A stretch of 58,052 nucleotides of DNA from Neobacillus bataviensis (GCF_019969725.1 NZ_JAHXYW010000021.1:1-58052), one strand, 5' to 3'. Positions 26,189-34,859 are shown, counted from the first letter of the stretch. A program made the numbers and translations. The notes: generated from the sequence alone by a model not told the origin.

Positions 26189-26686
26189 ATGCAAGTTATA
26201 GCCAAAATGTTTTTAGAACAACTCGACATGCATTGCTATGAGAATGAGTGGTTTGCATCCATAAATCAGGCGCTTCATGGAGTGAGCGCAGCTGAGGCAG
26301 CATGGACAAGTTCGGGAATCAGCAATTCGATTTGGCAGATTGTCAACCACTTGATATTTTGGAATGAAGACGTAATCCATCGAATTAAGGGCACAGAGAA
26401 TCCGCATAAGGCAGAAGACAATGAAGAAACCTTTGGAAATCCGGGGGATCCAGAAGACGAAATTGGGTGGGCCAAGACAGTGCAGCGCCTTAATGAAGTC
26501 ATGAATAAATTAAAAACGGTCATTGCGGACCTTGACGATGAAAAGTTAAAAGCTCCGTATGCAGCTAACAGGTACTCTATTGAGCGTTTACTCAGCAATA
26601 TCATGATGCACGATACGTATCATCTCGGCCAAATTGTTCTGTTGCGTAAGTTGCAATCCTCATGGGGTGGCGTTGATTGGTCCTAA
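26189..26686 (+). CDS. DinB family protein
   Basis: 165 aa; GTGAGGAGATTG precedes ATG. A four-helix-bundle DinB/YfiT-like protein with the three-His metal site suggested by IVNHLIFW (~54) and MMHDTYHLGQI (~148-152). Many members are thiol-dependent transferases of the bacillithiol world; no substrate can be given. Base composition looks more GC-rich than the neighbours, hinting at a different origin. The preceding ~250 bp after TSL copy 18 shows no feature. Confidence 0.88.
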   Translation: MQVIAKMFLEQLDMHCYENEWFASINQALHGVSAAEAAWTSSGISNSIWQIVNHLIFWNEDVIHRIKGTENPHKAEDNEETFGNPGDPEDEIGWAKTVQRLNEVMNKLKTVIADLDDEKLKAPYAANRYSIERLLSNIMMHDTYHLGQIVLLRKLQSSWGGVDWS

Positions 26687-26802
26687 AGCACCATAATTCA
26701 GCGACCTTCCTCGCCCAGCCGTAGAAGCAGTATTGACGGTGTGAAGCCCTTTTCTTTCTCTACGGTGAAGCGTGAAGCGGGTGATTTTCCTGCTTTATGG
26801 AT

Positions 26803-26868
26803 GGCTAAACGGGTGCGTTAGTCAAATAAATAGAACGTATTTGCAGAGCGATCTTTCGCATATTTCAT
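26803..26868 (+). repeat. TSL repeat, partial copy 19
   Basis: GGCTAAACGGGTGCGTTAGTC left arm with a weak hairpin (GAGCGATCTTTCGC) and no recognisable right arm; a Q element begins where the right arm would be. Confidence 0.5.
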
Positions 26869-26960
26869 TGTTCAACAGTCGGGCGCTTTTCTTAAATAAG
26901 AAGGCGTCTTTTTGCATGTACAACACATTTAGGGATTGAGTTTAATGAGGTGTAAAAAAA
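26869..26960 (+). repeat. Q element, copy 1
   Basis: TTCAACAGTCGGGCGCTTTT then CTTAAATAAGAAGGCGTC with T5, followed by a conserved ~45-bp tail (ACAACACATTTAGGGATTGAG ... GAGGTGTAAAAAAAG) that joins directly to the long-left end of TSL copy 20. GGGCGC/GGCGTC with T5 also looks like a terminator. Confidence 0.75.
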
Positions 26961-27065
26961 GATTGTGAAGTCCTGTATTTAAAGTAAAGGGTGCTTAAGC
27001 TTAAGAATGATCGCTGCGGCGATCTTTTTTCTTTATTAAAGAACGGGGCAGTTTTGTTGAAGAGT
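26961..27065 (+). repeat. TSL repeat, copy 20 (long-left)
   Basis: GATTGTGAAGTCCTGTATTT, AAAGTAAAGGGTGCTTAAG, perfect hairpin GATCGCTGCGGCGATC with T6, right arm AAAGAACGGGGCAG...TTTTGTTGAAGAG. Confidence 0.85.
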
Positions 27066-27078
27066 AGTGTTTAACTTG

Positions 27079-27113
27079 TGTTCAACAATCGGGCCATTTT
27101 CTTGAACAAAAGT
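27079..27113 (+). repeat. Q element, copy 2 (short)
   Basis: GTTCAACAATCGGGCCATTT then TCTTGAACAAAAG. The same string preceded by TGTTTAACTTGT recurs at 32102. Confidence 0.65.
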
Positions 27114-27813
27114 TTTAAAGAAAATTGGCTATATATTAAATCTCTAAAGAAAGATCATTAATTCATAAGTCTGATAAAAAATAGGAAATATTTACCTTAA
27201 AATCCATATTTTTAATCTGTAAACTAAAACTTGTTGATAAGATTATTTTTTAGGGAGAAAAAGAAAAAAATGAATTTATCCCTCAAGGAACTATAAGAGC
27301 TGTTTCTGTTTAATGATCTTCAATGCTTTTTGTATTTTCGCCACAGTCTAAGGATCAAAAAGCATCATCCCCCTAACACGTTAAATATTAACGGTTTGGG
27401 AGCGAAACGGGATTCATTCATTGGTTTACGGCCGAAAATATTGTGTCAAAGATTTATTTATGTTCGGTAAATTTAAAAAGACAAGACACTTAAATATTAG
27501 GTGTCTTTCTGATTTAATATTTTTTTAGAAAATTCAGTATTCATTTTGTTTCGGATATATTCCATTAAATGCTTTTGATAGCTACCAACTAGTTGCTATT
27601 AGAAAAATAACACTTGTAAAGGAGTCGATTTAATGACATTATCTCAAGGATTTTGACAATATTTATTTGGATGGGAACCACTATATCGTATGCTTCGATC
27701 ATTAAACCACATAAGTTTTATAAGTATCCACATAGTAAATGCATGCAGCTTCTCTTTAATATCGTTATATTTTTATAGGTTAAATTAATATTTTTATAGA
27801 GGAGATTTTCATT
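27114..27813. other. 700-bp stretch upstream of the Asp-repeat protein
   Basis: No intact gene. It holds a terminator at 27483-27509 (AAGACAC ... GGTGTCTT) and, at 27632-27780, what looks like a frameshifted membrane-protein remnant. ATG with GGAG upstream opens MTLSQGF then stops, while the +2 frame reads TIFIWMGTTISYASIIKPHK to NIVIFL and a stop. The rest is AT-rich and unassigned. Confidence 0.4.
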
Positions 27814-30525
27814 TTGAAAAATAAAATAAAAAGTACGATGAGTATTTTATTAAGCTTTGCAATTATTTTCGGCGGAATTGGGCAAACAGTGGTGGCTAAG
27901 GGTATTTACGATGCTAAGCAAGGACAACAAAAGATTTCTAGTGAGGAAAATGTAAAACAGTGGTTAAGTGAATATGAATTCTATGAGGATACCAGAGATG
28001 GATTAATCTATGAGAAGACTGCAATAAATGAATTAAAGCGTTTCGTAACAGTCATAAAAGATTCTAATGCTAAGTTAGATTCTAATACACTAGATAATCT
28101 GATTGTGGAATTTGATAAGACCGGAGACTTTAAGCAAACAGATATGAATGAAGTTGAAATGTTTGAACAATTGATTGACCAATATGAACAAGGAGTTCAA
28201 GAGGAGTATTTAAAAGAGGTGGTTCTAAAAAGTGATCTGCTCTTGAATATCAAACATAAGTTAACAATATATCTATGGGGCTATGCATCAAATAACGATT
28301 TTAATAAACCAACTGAAGTATTACTTGCAGATATACTCTTTAATTTTTATTTATCGGATAAAATTGTCAATAACAATGCTATCGGGATCTTAAAAGATAT
28401 CTCTGATCAATCGGATCAAAATGGAAATAAAATAAAAGCTCATTTGGATAACGCTGTAAAAATGTCTGAAAAAGGTAATGAGTTTCTAGTAAAAGATCTT
28501 GGTATCCCTGCATCAAAGTCCTATCAAAATGCATATAAACAAGTGTTATTTGGACTTGAAAAAGCAGGCTATACATTTAACACAGAACTCTTTGAATCTA
28601 CCTCTGACACGGATGGTGACACGATAACAGATGGAATAGAATTCCAAGAGGGAATGAATCCATTTAAAATGGATACAGATGGGGATGGATTAAAGGACCA
28701 TATTGAATATGAGTTTAAATCAACTATTTCCCCAACAAAATATGATACAGATGATAATGGCATAAGTGACGCAGATGAAGATAGCGATGGAGACGGCCTA
28801 AAAAATAAAGACGAGCAGGTTTATCAAACAAATTTGATGAAGAAAGATTCCGACCAAGATAGCTTAACTGACGGATTTGAAGTACAACAGTTTGATTCAT
28901 TACCTAATAAGGATGATACAGATAGCGATGGATTAAGTGATGGAGATGAATTTGCTTTAAAGACAAATCCGAATACTGCAGACAGTGATAATGACGAGGT
29001 CACGGATTCACAAGAACTCCATAAACAATCTATTAGTCAATCATTGAATCAGCCTGATCAATCAGAAATTACTAGTGTAGAAGTTAGTTTTAGTGCAACG
29101 GATAATATAAATAAAACGACTAGAATTACAGTAAACAAAGGCAATATTAAAACAGCTAATTTATACGGTCTGATTGGTTTTCCTGTAGGGATCAATACTC
29201 AATCAGAATTTGATAAAGCAAGCATTAAGTTTACTTATGATGAAGCACAGCTTGGAGACACATCGGAACAGGATTTAGGCATCATTTGGTATAATGAAGA
29301 TGAGGAAATGTTTGAAAGCCTTAACGCTGTGTTAGATACAAGTAAGAATACAATAAGTGTGGAAACTACTCAGCTTAGTGAATTTATGATTGTTGATAAG
29401 AAAAAATGGCTGGAGATTTGGAGTAAGGAAACTGACTCTTCAAAAAAGCTTGAGGTAAAAAGCGATGGTTCAGGTGGCGAAGAGATAGATTCAGATGGGG
29501 ATGGCTTATCCGATACCTATGAAACGGAAGGAATGAAAACACCATACGGTATAATCTACACTAATCCTGACATGAAAGATAGTGACGAAGATGGATTAAC
29601 CGATGGGCAAGAAATGGGTCCATTCAGAACATTCACGTTTGAGATTTTTGGAATTACGATTCATTTTGAAGGTTTCTTTCCAACCAGTTTACCAGACCAA
29701 AAAGATAGTGATGGAGATGGAATTTTTGATAATGAGGATTCAAAACCGTTGTACGCTAATTTATCCAATTTAGTCATTTTTCAATCAGACCGACCAGAAG
29801 GGTATGATGAAAATGGAAATGTAGCGAATGATATGACAACAAATGATTATACAGGAGATGAAATGACTGACATTAGCTGGATGTTCAATTTTCAATTACT
29901 AGAATCATATTTCCCTGGTATTCTCTTTGATGAGTTCGAGACAATGTCCACAAGCTTATTTTCTACGGGAGAAATGGAAGATGTTGTTTTAGATATGATT
30001 GATCATTTTGAGGAGGGAACTGGTACAGCGTATAGTAATCAGACTTTAACTAAAAAAGCGAGTGAGCATGAGACAACAAAAGACTATGTTGAATTTGTCA
30101 AAAATGCTTTAGTTGATGAGCTAAAGAAAAATGGAGGAAATTTGGGAGCACTTCGGTTTGATAAAAGTACAAAAGCAACTAATACGTTTTATCGAAATAT
30201 ACAGGATAATGCTTCTTACCCGACGTTTAGCAGCTGGAGTGATAGAATAGGCGGACTTACCATTACGGTAAATGATACGTGGGGGAATACGATATCCGTA
30301 AAAGATTTTTCAGTAGAGAACAATCACTTTGAAGGTGTCATGCATGTTCGTTTATATGATCATTTTGGGCTGGATCAGCCAGATGTAGAGAAAATGTATG
30401 TCAACTTAGCAGGATTTCGTTCTTGGTTTGTCTTACAGCATTATGAAGATTATGATGGGGAATATAAACCCTTTGTTACTTTAATGGAAATGGATATCCC
30501 ATTCGAGGGGGAATTGAGCAATTAA
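27814..30525 (+). CDS. Large secreted protein with Asp-rich calcium repeats and a DUF3289-like C-terminal domain
   Basis: 903 aa from TTG 27814 (GAGGAG upstream). Signal peptide 1-29; helical N-terminal region (~30-255); thrombospondin-type-3-like repeats (~260-400, e.g. DTDGDTITDG, DSDGDGLKNKDE); a beta-rich segment (~410-530); a second repeat block (~555-645) with DSDGDGLSDTYETEG as in binary-toxin calcium sites. The C-terminal ~230 residues carry LTITVNDTWGN, VRLYDHFGLDQPDV and FRSWFVLQHY, which I recall from DUF3289, a domain found at the ends of polymorphic toxins. A lipoprotein gene follows, suggesting a toxin-immunity or secreted effector pair. Confidence 0.78.
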   Translation: MKNKIKSTMSILLSFAIIFGGIGQTVVAKGIYDAKQGQQKISSEENVKQWLSEYEFYEDTRDGLIYEKTAINELKRFVTVIKDSNAKLDSNTLDNLIVEFDKTGDFKQTDMNEVEMFEQLIDQYEQGVQEEYLKEVVLKSDLLLNIKHKLTIYLWGYASNNDFNKPTEVLLADILFNFYLSDKIVNNNAIGILKDISDQSDQNGNKIKAHLDNAVKMSEKGNEFLVKDLGIPASKSYQNAYKQVLFGLEKAGYTFNTELFESTSDTDGDTITDGIEFQEGMNPFKMDTDGDGLKDHIEYEFKSTISPTKYDTDDNGISDADEDSDGDGLKNKDEQVYQTNLMKKDSDQDSLTDGFEVQQFDSLPNKDDTDSDGLSDGDEFALKTNPNTADSDNDEVTDSQELHKQSISQSLNQPDQSEITSVEVSFSATDNINKTTRITVNKGNIKTANLYGLIGFPVGINTQSEFDKASIKFTYDEAQLGDTSEQDLGIIWYNEDEEMFESLNAVLDTSKNTISVETTQLSEFMIVDKKKWLEIWSKETDSSKKLEVKSDGSGGEEIDSDGDGLSDTYETEGMKTPYGIIYTNPDMKDSDEDGLTDGQEMGPFRTFTFEIFGITIHFEGFFPTSLPDQKDSDGDGIFDNEDSKPLYANLSNLVIFQSDRPEGYDENGNVANDMTTNDYTGDEMTDISWMFNFQLLESYFPGILFDEFETMSTSLFSTGEMEDVVLDMIDHFEEGTGTAYSNQTLTKKASEHETTKDYVEFVKNALVDELKKNGGNLGALRFDKSTKATNTFYRNIQDNASYPTFSSWSDRIGGLTITVNDTWGNTISVKDFSVENNHFEGVMHVRLYDHFGLDQPDVEKMYVNLAGFRSWFVLQHYEDYDGEYKPFVTLMEMDIPFEGELSN

Positions 30526-30547
30526 AGTTAATATAAAAATTCTAGTT

Positions 30548-31039
30548 TTGATTATTGGTATATTCTTCATTCCATTATACTTAATTGGATGTACAAAGAA
30601 TGAGGAATCAAGCGGGGAAACAAAGATTTTCGAAATTGCCAATACAGAACAAATCGTTGGTAAAAAGGATGAAGCAGTGGTAACTCTTAGAAAGCATTAC
30701 ATGATCCTGAATCCACCAAAAGCTTTAAAAGATTTGAAAGAATTAGTTGAAAAATACACTAAGAATCATCCAGTTGAAGGTGAAATGGAAGTAATAGAAG
30801 GAAAAAATAGGATTTTTTATATGTCCTTCTATAGAGAAAGTGACGATTTGCCAAGAGACTGGCAGCCTGATGAAAGTTACATGAATACGGATCGGATGGA
30901 ACATCATAAACATGATCTCATTGCATCGATCATTTGGTCAGATGCTGAACCACAAAAAGAATACAATGTTTATGATAAAAGTAAGGAAGGAAGGGTAATT
31001 AAGAGGTTGCGTTTTATTGAGGATCAGCTTGTTGAGTGA
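30548..31039 (+). CDS. Small lipoprotein, possible immunity partner
   Basis: 163 aa as drawn from TTG. The lipobox LIGC ends a hydrophobic stretch (IIGIFFIPLYLIGC), so it should be a membrane-anchored lipoprotein. From TTG the signal lacks the usual basic N-region; the in-frame codons upstream (ATT 30521: IKVNIKILVL) would supply Lys residues, and GAGGGGG is 10 bp before that ATT. A non-canonical ATT start coupled to the upstream stop is therefore possible. No known domain; the acidic C-terminal part ends RLRFIEDQLVE. Confidence 0.65.
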   Translation: MIIGIFFIPLYLIGCTKNEESSGETKIFEIANTEQIVGKKDEAVVTLRKHYMILNPPKALKDLKELVEKYTKNHPVEGEMEVIEGKNRIFYMSFYRESDDLPRDWQPDESYMNTDRMEHHKHDLIASIIWSDAEPQKEYNVYDKSKEGRVIKRLRFIEDQLVE

Positions 31040-31216
31040 TACACTATCCATACACTAAATAAAGAAATGGAAATTGTTAGAAACTACAACAGGAACACTA
31101 CATGATAGACTAGGGATCACTATGAATATTTTCCATATTGGCCCTCATTTCTCGAATCGTTTCCATATCCTATTAAAACTTTTATATTCCATAATACCAG
31201 TTAATATAATTTTTTT
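31040..31216. other. Intergenic before Q element 3
   Basis: About 180 bp with no recognised feature, followed by Q element 3 and TSL copy 21, which fill the gap up to 31432. Confidence 0.35.
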
Positions 31217-31326
31217 CTTTGTTCCGTTAAAGGGCGCTTTTCTTGAATAAGAAGGCGTCTTTTTGTATTGTACTGGATTCTGGAACAACACTTATTAGGG
31301 ATTGGAGTTATATTAAGGTGTAGAAG
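31217..31326 (+). repeat. Q element, copy 3
   Basis: GTTCCGTTAAAGGGCGCTTT, TCTTGAATAAGAAGGCGTC with T5, tail AACAACACTTATTAGGGATTG to AAGGTGTAGAAGAG, running into TSL copy 21. Confidence 0.75.
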
Positions 31327-31432
31327 AGATTGTAAAGAATTACACATAAACTATCGGGTGCTTATGTTAAAGATGGGGTTGCTGAGGCAACCCTTTTTCT
31401 TATTCGACTAACGGGGCAGGATAGTTGAAGAA
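31327..31432 (+). repeat. TSL repeat, copy 21 (long-left)
   Basis: AGATTGTAAAGAATTACACAT, AAACTATCGGGTGC, hairpin GGGGTTGCTGAGGCAACCC with T5, right arm TTCGACTAACGGGGCAGGATAGTTGAAGAAG (quoted in parts: TTCGACTAACGGGGCAG, ATAGTTGAAG). Confidence 0.88.
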
Positions 31433-31466
31433 GATACATTTTAATTAGCAATACAGGACAAGTTAT

Positions 31467-31967
31467 ATGTATAAAGTTAATACTGAAAGGACTTATAAAA
31501 TGGTTAAGGTGGTTATTTGGTCTATATTTATTATTCCTTGGATTTCTTTGATCTTTTTAGACCGTTCAGCAATTCGCAGATATTTTCCTGTTGCTCTATT
31601 TGCCACAGTGCTCAACACAATATTGGCACAAATGGCTTGGACATATAACTGGTGGAAATTTAAAGAGACTCTTTTTAGCTGGGACAAAATAGCACCACTA
31701 TTTACTGTATATGGCATATTCTTGGTCGGTACAATATGGATATTTTATTTTACATTTCGAAAATTTTGGATATATATTATTGTAAATTTAATAATCGATC
31801 TCTTTTACGGGATGGGTCTTACTAAAATGTTAAACAAGCTAGAGATAAGAGAATCTGGTAGTTTCACTCCACTCAAAAACCTTTTGACAATGACAATACT
31901 AGCTGTCATTCTTTATCTTTATCAGTTATGGCAGGAAGATATCTATGATAAAGAAAAAGTTAAGTAA
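31467..31967 (+). CDS. Multi-pass membrane protein, CBO0543-like
   Basis: 166 aa with five or so hydrophobic helices. Aromatic-rich loops (MAWTYNWWKFKETLF) resemble the CBO0543 family, of which a clearer member lies at 34164. AGGA is 10 bp upstream of ATG. Function of the family is unknown. One-gene unit between TSL copies 21 and 22. Confidence 0.6.
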   Translation: MYKVNTERTYKMVKVVIWSIFIIPWISLIFLDRSAIRRYFPVALFATVLNTILAQMAWTYNWWKFKETLFSWDKIAPLFTVYGIFLVGTIWIFYFTFRKFWIYIIVNLIIDLFYGMGLTKMLNKLEIRESGSFTPLKNLLTMTILAVILYLYQLWQEDIYDKEKVK

Positions 31968-31999
31968 AATTCATTCGATTCCTTTTATAAAGAAGGACT

Positions 32000-32088
32000 T
32001 TTCTTCAGCTAACGGGTGCAAGAGTTGAAGACCCAGCTACATTTTGGTGGCTTTCTTATTGAAGTAACGGATGCAGTTTAGTTGAAGA
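32000..32088 (+). repeat. TSL repeat, copy 22
   Basis: TTCTTCAGCTAACGGGTGCAA, hairpin AGCTACATTTTGGTGGCT, right arm GAAGTAACGGATGCAGTTTAG followed by TTGAAG. Confidence 0.85.
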
Positions 32089-32101
32089 TCGATGTTTAAC
32101 T

Positions 32102-32135
32102 TGTGTTCAACAATCGGGCCATATTCTTGAATAAT
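32102..32135 (+). repeat. Q element, copy 4 (short)
   Basis: GTGTTCAACAATCGGGCCAT then ATTCTTGAATAA, nearly identical to copy 2 including the preceding TGTTTAACTTGT. Confidence 0.65.
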
Positions 32136-32142
32136 TCATAGA

Positions 32143-32186
32143 AGATTGTGAAGAATGTACTTAAACAAAAGTGCAGGATAGTGAAA
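32143..32186 (+). repeat. TSL repeat, internally deleted copy
   Basis: AGATTGTGAAGAATGTACTT joined through AAACAAAAG to a right-arm TGCAGGATAGTGAAAG. Second example of a copy that has lost the hairpin between its direct repeats. Confidence 0.65.
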
Positions 32187-32227
32187 GCGATGTAAAAATA
32201 GATAAGTGAAAGATTAAAGATAAACAT

Positions 32228-32264
32228 AAAGAGTCTTAGCTAGTAATTAGCTAAGACTCTTTTT
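32228..32264. terminator. Strong hairpin upstream of the DUF3231 gene
   Basis: AAAGAGTCTTAGCTA GTAAT TAGCTAAGACTC with T5, a 12-13 bp stem. No gene ends immediately upstream, so it may end a repeat-derived transcript or act as an attenuator for the gene at 32353. Confidence 0.7.
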
Positions 32265-32352
32265 CATTCGACGTATTGTATAGGTAGTTCATTTATACTT
32301 TTTCCTATTCTGGGGATATTATTCTATGACGTATTGAATAGGAGGTTGTTTA

Positions 32353-33357
32353 GTGGAAGATAAAACAAATATCAATTTAACTGCTGCGGAAATGTCTGGT
32401 TTATGGACTCAATACATGGGCGATACAATAACTGTTTGTGTGAATAGCTATTTCTTAGAAAAAGTAGAAGATGAAGAAATACGTCCTATTATTGAATGGA
32501 CACTCGATACAGCAAAAGAGAATGTTTCCATCATGCAGGAACTGTTTCAAAAAGAGAATTTCCCGATACCCATTGGATTTACGGAACAAGATGTCAATAC
32601 AAAAGCTCCAAGACTTTTTACAGATACTTTTTTCTTAAAGTATTTAAGTCAAATGGCTGTATCTGCAATGACAGCCAGCAGTGCAGGACTAACAGTTGCG
32701 ACACGTCCAGATGTTGTTACTTTTTATAAACGTATATTGAATAAAGGGGTTGAATTGCGGGACAGAACACGTGATTTAATGCTAAATCAAGGGATTTATG
32801 TAAAACCTCCTTATATACCTATTCCTGATAAGGTCGATTTTATAGAAAAACAACATTATTTAACTGGTTTTTTTGGGAAAAAGAGGTCTATTAATTCACA
32901 GGAAATCACTCATTTATACTTAAACACTCTAATAAATGCTATCGGTAAAGAAATAGTAACGGGCTTTGGCCAGACTGCTCAAAACGAAGATGTAAAACAG
33001 TATTTTTTAAGAGGGAAAGAACTTGCCCAAAAATATGTAGATACATTTAGCAATTTTTTAACCAAAGAGGATCTGCCTGCCCCTATAAGTTCAGGTTCGG
33101 CTGTTTTAGATACAACCGCAAGTATTTTTTCAGATAAACTAATGATGTTTCATGTTACATCTATGGTTGCAACAGGAATTGGATATTATGGAATGGCATT
33201 GGCAGCAAGTCCAAGGAGAGATATAGGACTTAAATATATATCAATAATTCCAGAAGTCGCACTGTATGTCGAAGATGGAGCCAATATTATGATTAAACAC
33301 GGCTGGATGGAGGAACCTCCACAAGCAGTTGATCGTGATCAATTGATACAGCAATGA
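32353..33357 (+). CDS. DUF3231 family protein
   Basis: 334 aa from GTG 32353 (AGGAGG upstream). It is built of two similar helical halves, each opening with LTAAEMSGLWTQYMGDTI- or SQEITHLYLNTLINAIGKEI-like sequence, as DUF3231 proteins are: ferritin-like helical bundles common in Bacillus and thought to be cytoplasmic. Function unknown. Preceded by an isolated terminator-like hairpin and followed by Q element 5. Confidence 0.88.
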   Translation: MEDKTNINLTAAEMSGLWTQYMGDTITVCVNSYFLEKVEDEEIRPIIEWTLDTAKENVSIMQELFQKENFPIPIGFTEQDVNTKAPRLFTDTFFLKYLSQMAVSAMTASSAGLTVATRPDVVTFYKRILNKGVELRDRTRDLMLNQGIYVKPPYIPIPDKVDFIEKQHYLTGFFGKKRSINSQEITHLYLNTLINAIGKEIVTGFGQTAQNEDVKQYFLRGKELAQKYVDTFSNFLTKEDLPAPISSGSAVLDTTASIFSDKLMMFHVTSMVATGIGYYGMALAASPRRDIGLKYISIIPEVALYVEDGANIMIKHGWMEEPPQAVDRDQLIQQ

Positions 33358-33358
33358 A

Positions 33359-33446
33359 TTTCAACAATCGGGCGCTTTTCTTTAATAAGGCGTCTTTTTG
33401 CATGGACAACAAATTAAAGGGATTGAGTTTATTGAGGTGTAAAAAA
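33359..33446 (+). repeat. Q element, copy 5
   Basis: TTTCAACAATCGGGCGCTTT, TCTTTAATAAGGCGTC with T5, tail ACAACAAATTAAAGGGATTG to GAGGTGTAAAAAAAG, joined to TSL copy 24. Confidence 0.75.
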
Positions 33447-33543
33447 AGATTGTGAAGTATTGTACTTAAAGTAAAGGGCGCTTAAGAAAGGGTTGCTGAT
33501 ACAGCCTTTTTATTGTTCCACTCAAGGGGTTTGTTGAATAAGG
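33447..33543 (+). repeat. TSL repeat, copy 24 (long-left)
   Basis: ATTGTGAAGTATTGTACTT, AAAGTAAAGGGCGC, hairpin GGGTTGCTGATACAGCC with T5, right arm CCACTCAAGGGGTTTGTTGAATAAGG (as CCACTCAAGGGG and TTGTTGAATAAGG). Confidence 0.8.
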
Positions 33544-33597
33544 ATTGATAAAATTTATAATAATTACAGTTATTAGGTTTTAAGGGATGTGATAGCC

Positions 33598-33785
33598 TTG
33601 TGTGGAATAGACTTTGCAATTGGAGTAACCGATAAAGAAGCATCAAAGGCAGAGAAATATGTTCATTTTAATGAAAGAATACACGCTTACTTAATAAAAA
33701 AGATGTTATTGCTAATGATGTCTTGAATTGTATCCCTGAAGCGGAAAATTATTGGGATAAAATTAAAATTAATGGCTTGAAATAG
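33598..33785 (+). pseudogene. Hypothetical protein with a -1 frameshift in a poly-A run
   Basis: TTG 33598 opens MCGIDFAIGVTDKEASKAEK to ...AYLIK, then the frame ends early. The next frame continues KDVIANDVLNCIPEAENYWD to INGLK and TAG. The break lies in AAAAAA at 33696-33701; one extra A would restore a 62-codon frame. Both pieces have plausible protein composition. Could be a true mutation, a slippage-regulated frame or a sequencing error. Confidence 0.5.
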
Positions 33786-33813
33786 TAGTTTTTCTTCATT
33801 ATTAAAGCCGTTG

Positions 33814-33903
33814 TTCTTCAACAAACGGATGCCTGAGTTCAAGATGGATCGGTGCGGCGGCCTTTTTTACTTGTTGTGCTAACGGATGCAGTTTAATTCA
33901 ATA
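33814..33903 (+). repeat. TSL repeat, copy 25
   Basis: TTCTTCAACAAACGGATGCC, hairpin GGATCGGTGCGGCGGCC with T6, right arm GTGCTAACGGATGCAG...TTTAATTCAATATG. Confidence 0.82.
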
Positions 33904-33954
33904 TGGGATAATTAAAACGCTTTGGGAAACGAATAAAAGTGGTGCTTGAGCGAA

Positions 33955-34012
33955 TCAAAGAGTCGTAGCTGCGGCTCTTTTTCTTGTTTCACAAACAGGC
34001 AGTTTAGTGGAA
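33955..34012 (+). repeat. TSL repeat, copy 26 (left arm missing)
   Basis: Hairpin GAGTCGTAGCTGCGGCTC with T5 and right arm TTTCACAAACAGGCAGTTTAG followed by TGG. No gene separates it from copy 25; a Q-like fragment (ACAATCGGGACAG, 34030-34060) follows. Confidence 0.65.
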
Positions 34013-34163
34013 AAATCGTCATTAGCTTTTTTTTACAATCGGGACAGTTTGTTGAAGATTTAACGTACCTGTGGCTGAAAATTAGCAATAGGAAGAAACG
34101 CATATTTTAAATACAATTAGTCATAATATAATGGCAAAAATTTATTGTAATAGGATGGTTTAA

Positions 34164-34676
34164 ATGTACATTATTGTACGCATGATGTTATGGATTCTTG
34201 CGGCATGGCGTTGGGGAGATTGGCGGAACTGGAAGAATTATCAGTCCACCTTTCTCTTTTTAATCATGCTGGACCTGTTATATAACTTTCTTACATATAA
34301 TTATCCGTTGTGGGCATATGACCCTACCGATATTATTCCAAATCATACTTTTAACAATCTGCTTGTAACATTTATCTCTTATCCATCCGTTGTGTTTATA
34401 TATATCGGACGGTATCCAACTGGAAAGGTAAAACAGGTTGTCTGGATCATCTTCTGGGTGACCCTTTTGTCTGTTGTCGAGTTCATAAACTACATAATGG
34501 GTTTAATGAGTTACCATCATGGTTGGAATTTCGGGTGGTCTGTGATTTTTTATCTTGTTCAATTGCCTTTTATTCGGCTCCATTATAAAAAGCCATTATT
34601 AGCCTATGGTCTGTCAGTACTGATCATTGTAGGACTGTTATTGCTTTTTAAAGTCCCTATCAGCAAAATGAAATAA
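34164..34676 (+). CDS. CBO0543 family membrane protein
   Basis: 170 aa, about five membrane helices. The family signature is WRWGDWRNWKNYQSTFLF and LYNFLTYNYPLWAY near the N-terminus. AGGATGG lies upstream of ATG 34164. Uncharacterised integral membrane family of spore-forming Firmicutes. A distant relative is at 31467. Confidence 0.8.
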   Translation: MYIIVRMMLWILAAWRWGDWRNWKNYQSTFLFLIMLDLLYNFLTYNYPLWAYDPTDIIPNHTFNNLLVTFISYPSVVFIYIGRYPTGKVKQVVWIIFWVTLLSVVEFINYIMGLMSYHHGWNFGWSVIFYLVQLPFIRLHYKKPLLAYGLSVLIIVGLLLLFKVPISKMK

Positions 34677-34697
34677 AACTAGCTGTATTGAAAATAT

Positions 34698-34859
34698 TTA
34701 ATCCTTTACAATTTCTCCACCATTCACTTGTAAAATTTGTCCTGAAATGTAGGATGCATCATCGGAGGCTAAGAATACATAAGCATGTACCACTTCAAAT
34801 GGTTGACCAGCTCGCTTCATGGGACATGTCTTCACGAAGCCATAATGATCTGAACTCAT
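34698..34859 (-). pseudogene. C-terminal fragment of a short-chain dehydrogenase
   Basis: Minus-strand frame ending at TAA 34700-34698 reads CPMKRAGQPFEVVHAYVFLA, then SDDASYISGQILQVNGGEIV, the classical C-terminus of Bacillus YhdF/YhxC-type SDR oxidoreductases. Only ~53 codons remain; the NAD-binding domain and catalytic YxxxK are absent. Deletion remnant. Confidence 0.75.

Noticed and set aside
33912..34103. Minus-strand frame over TSL copy 26
   Set aside because: Lies across repeat and terminator sequence; composition unlike a protein.
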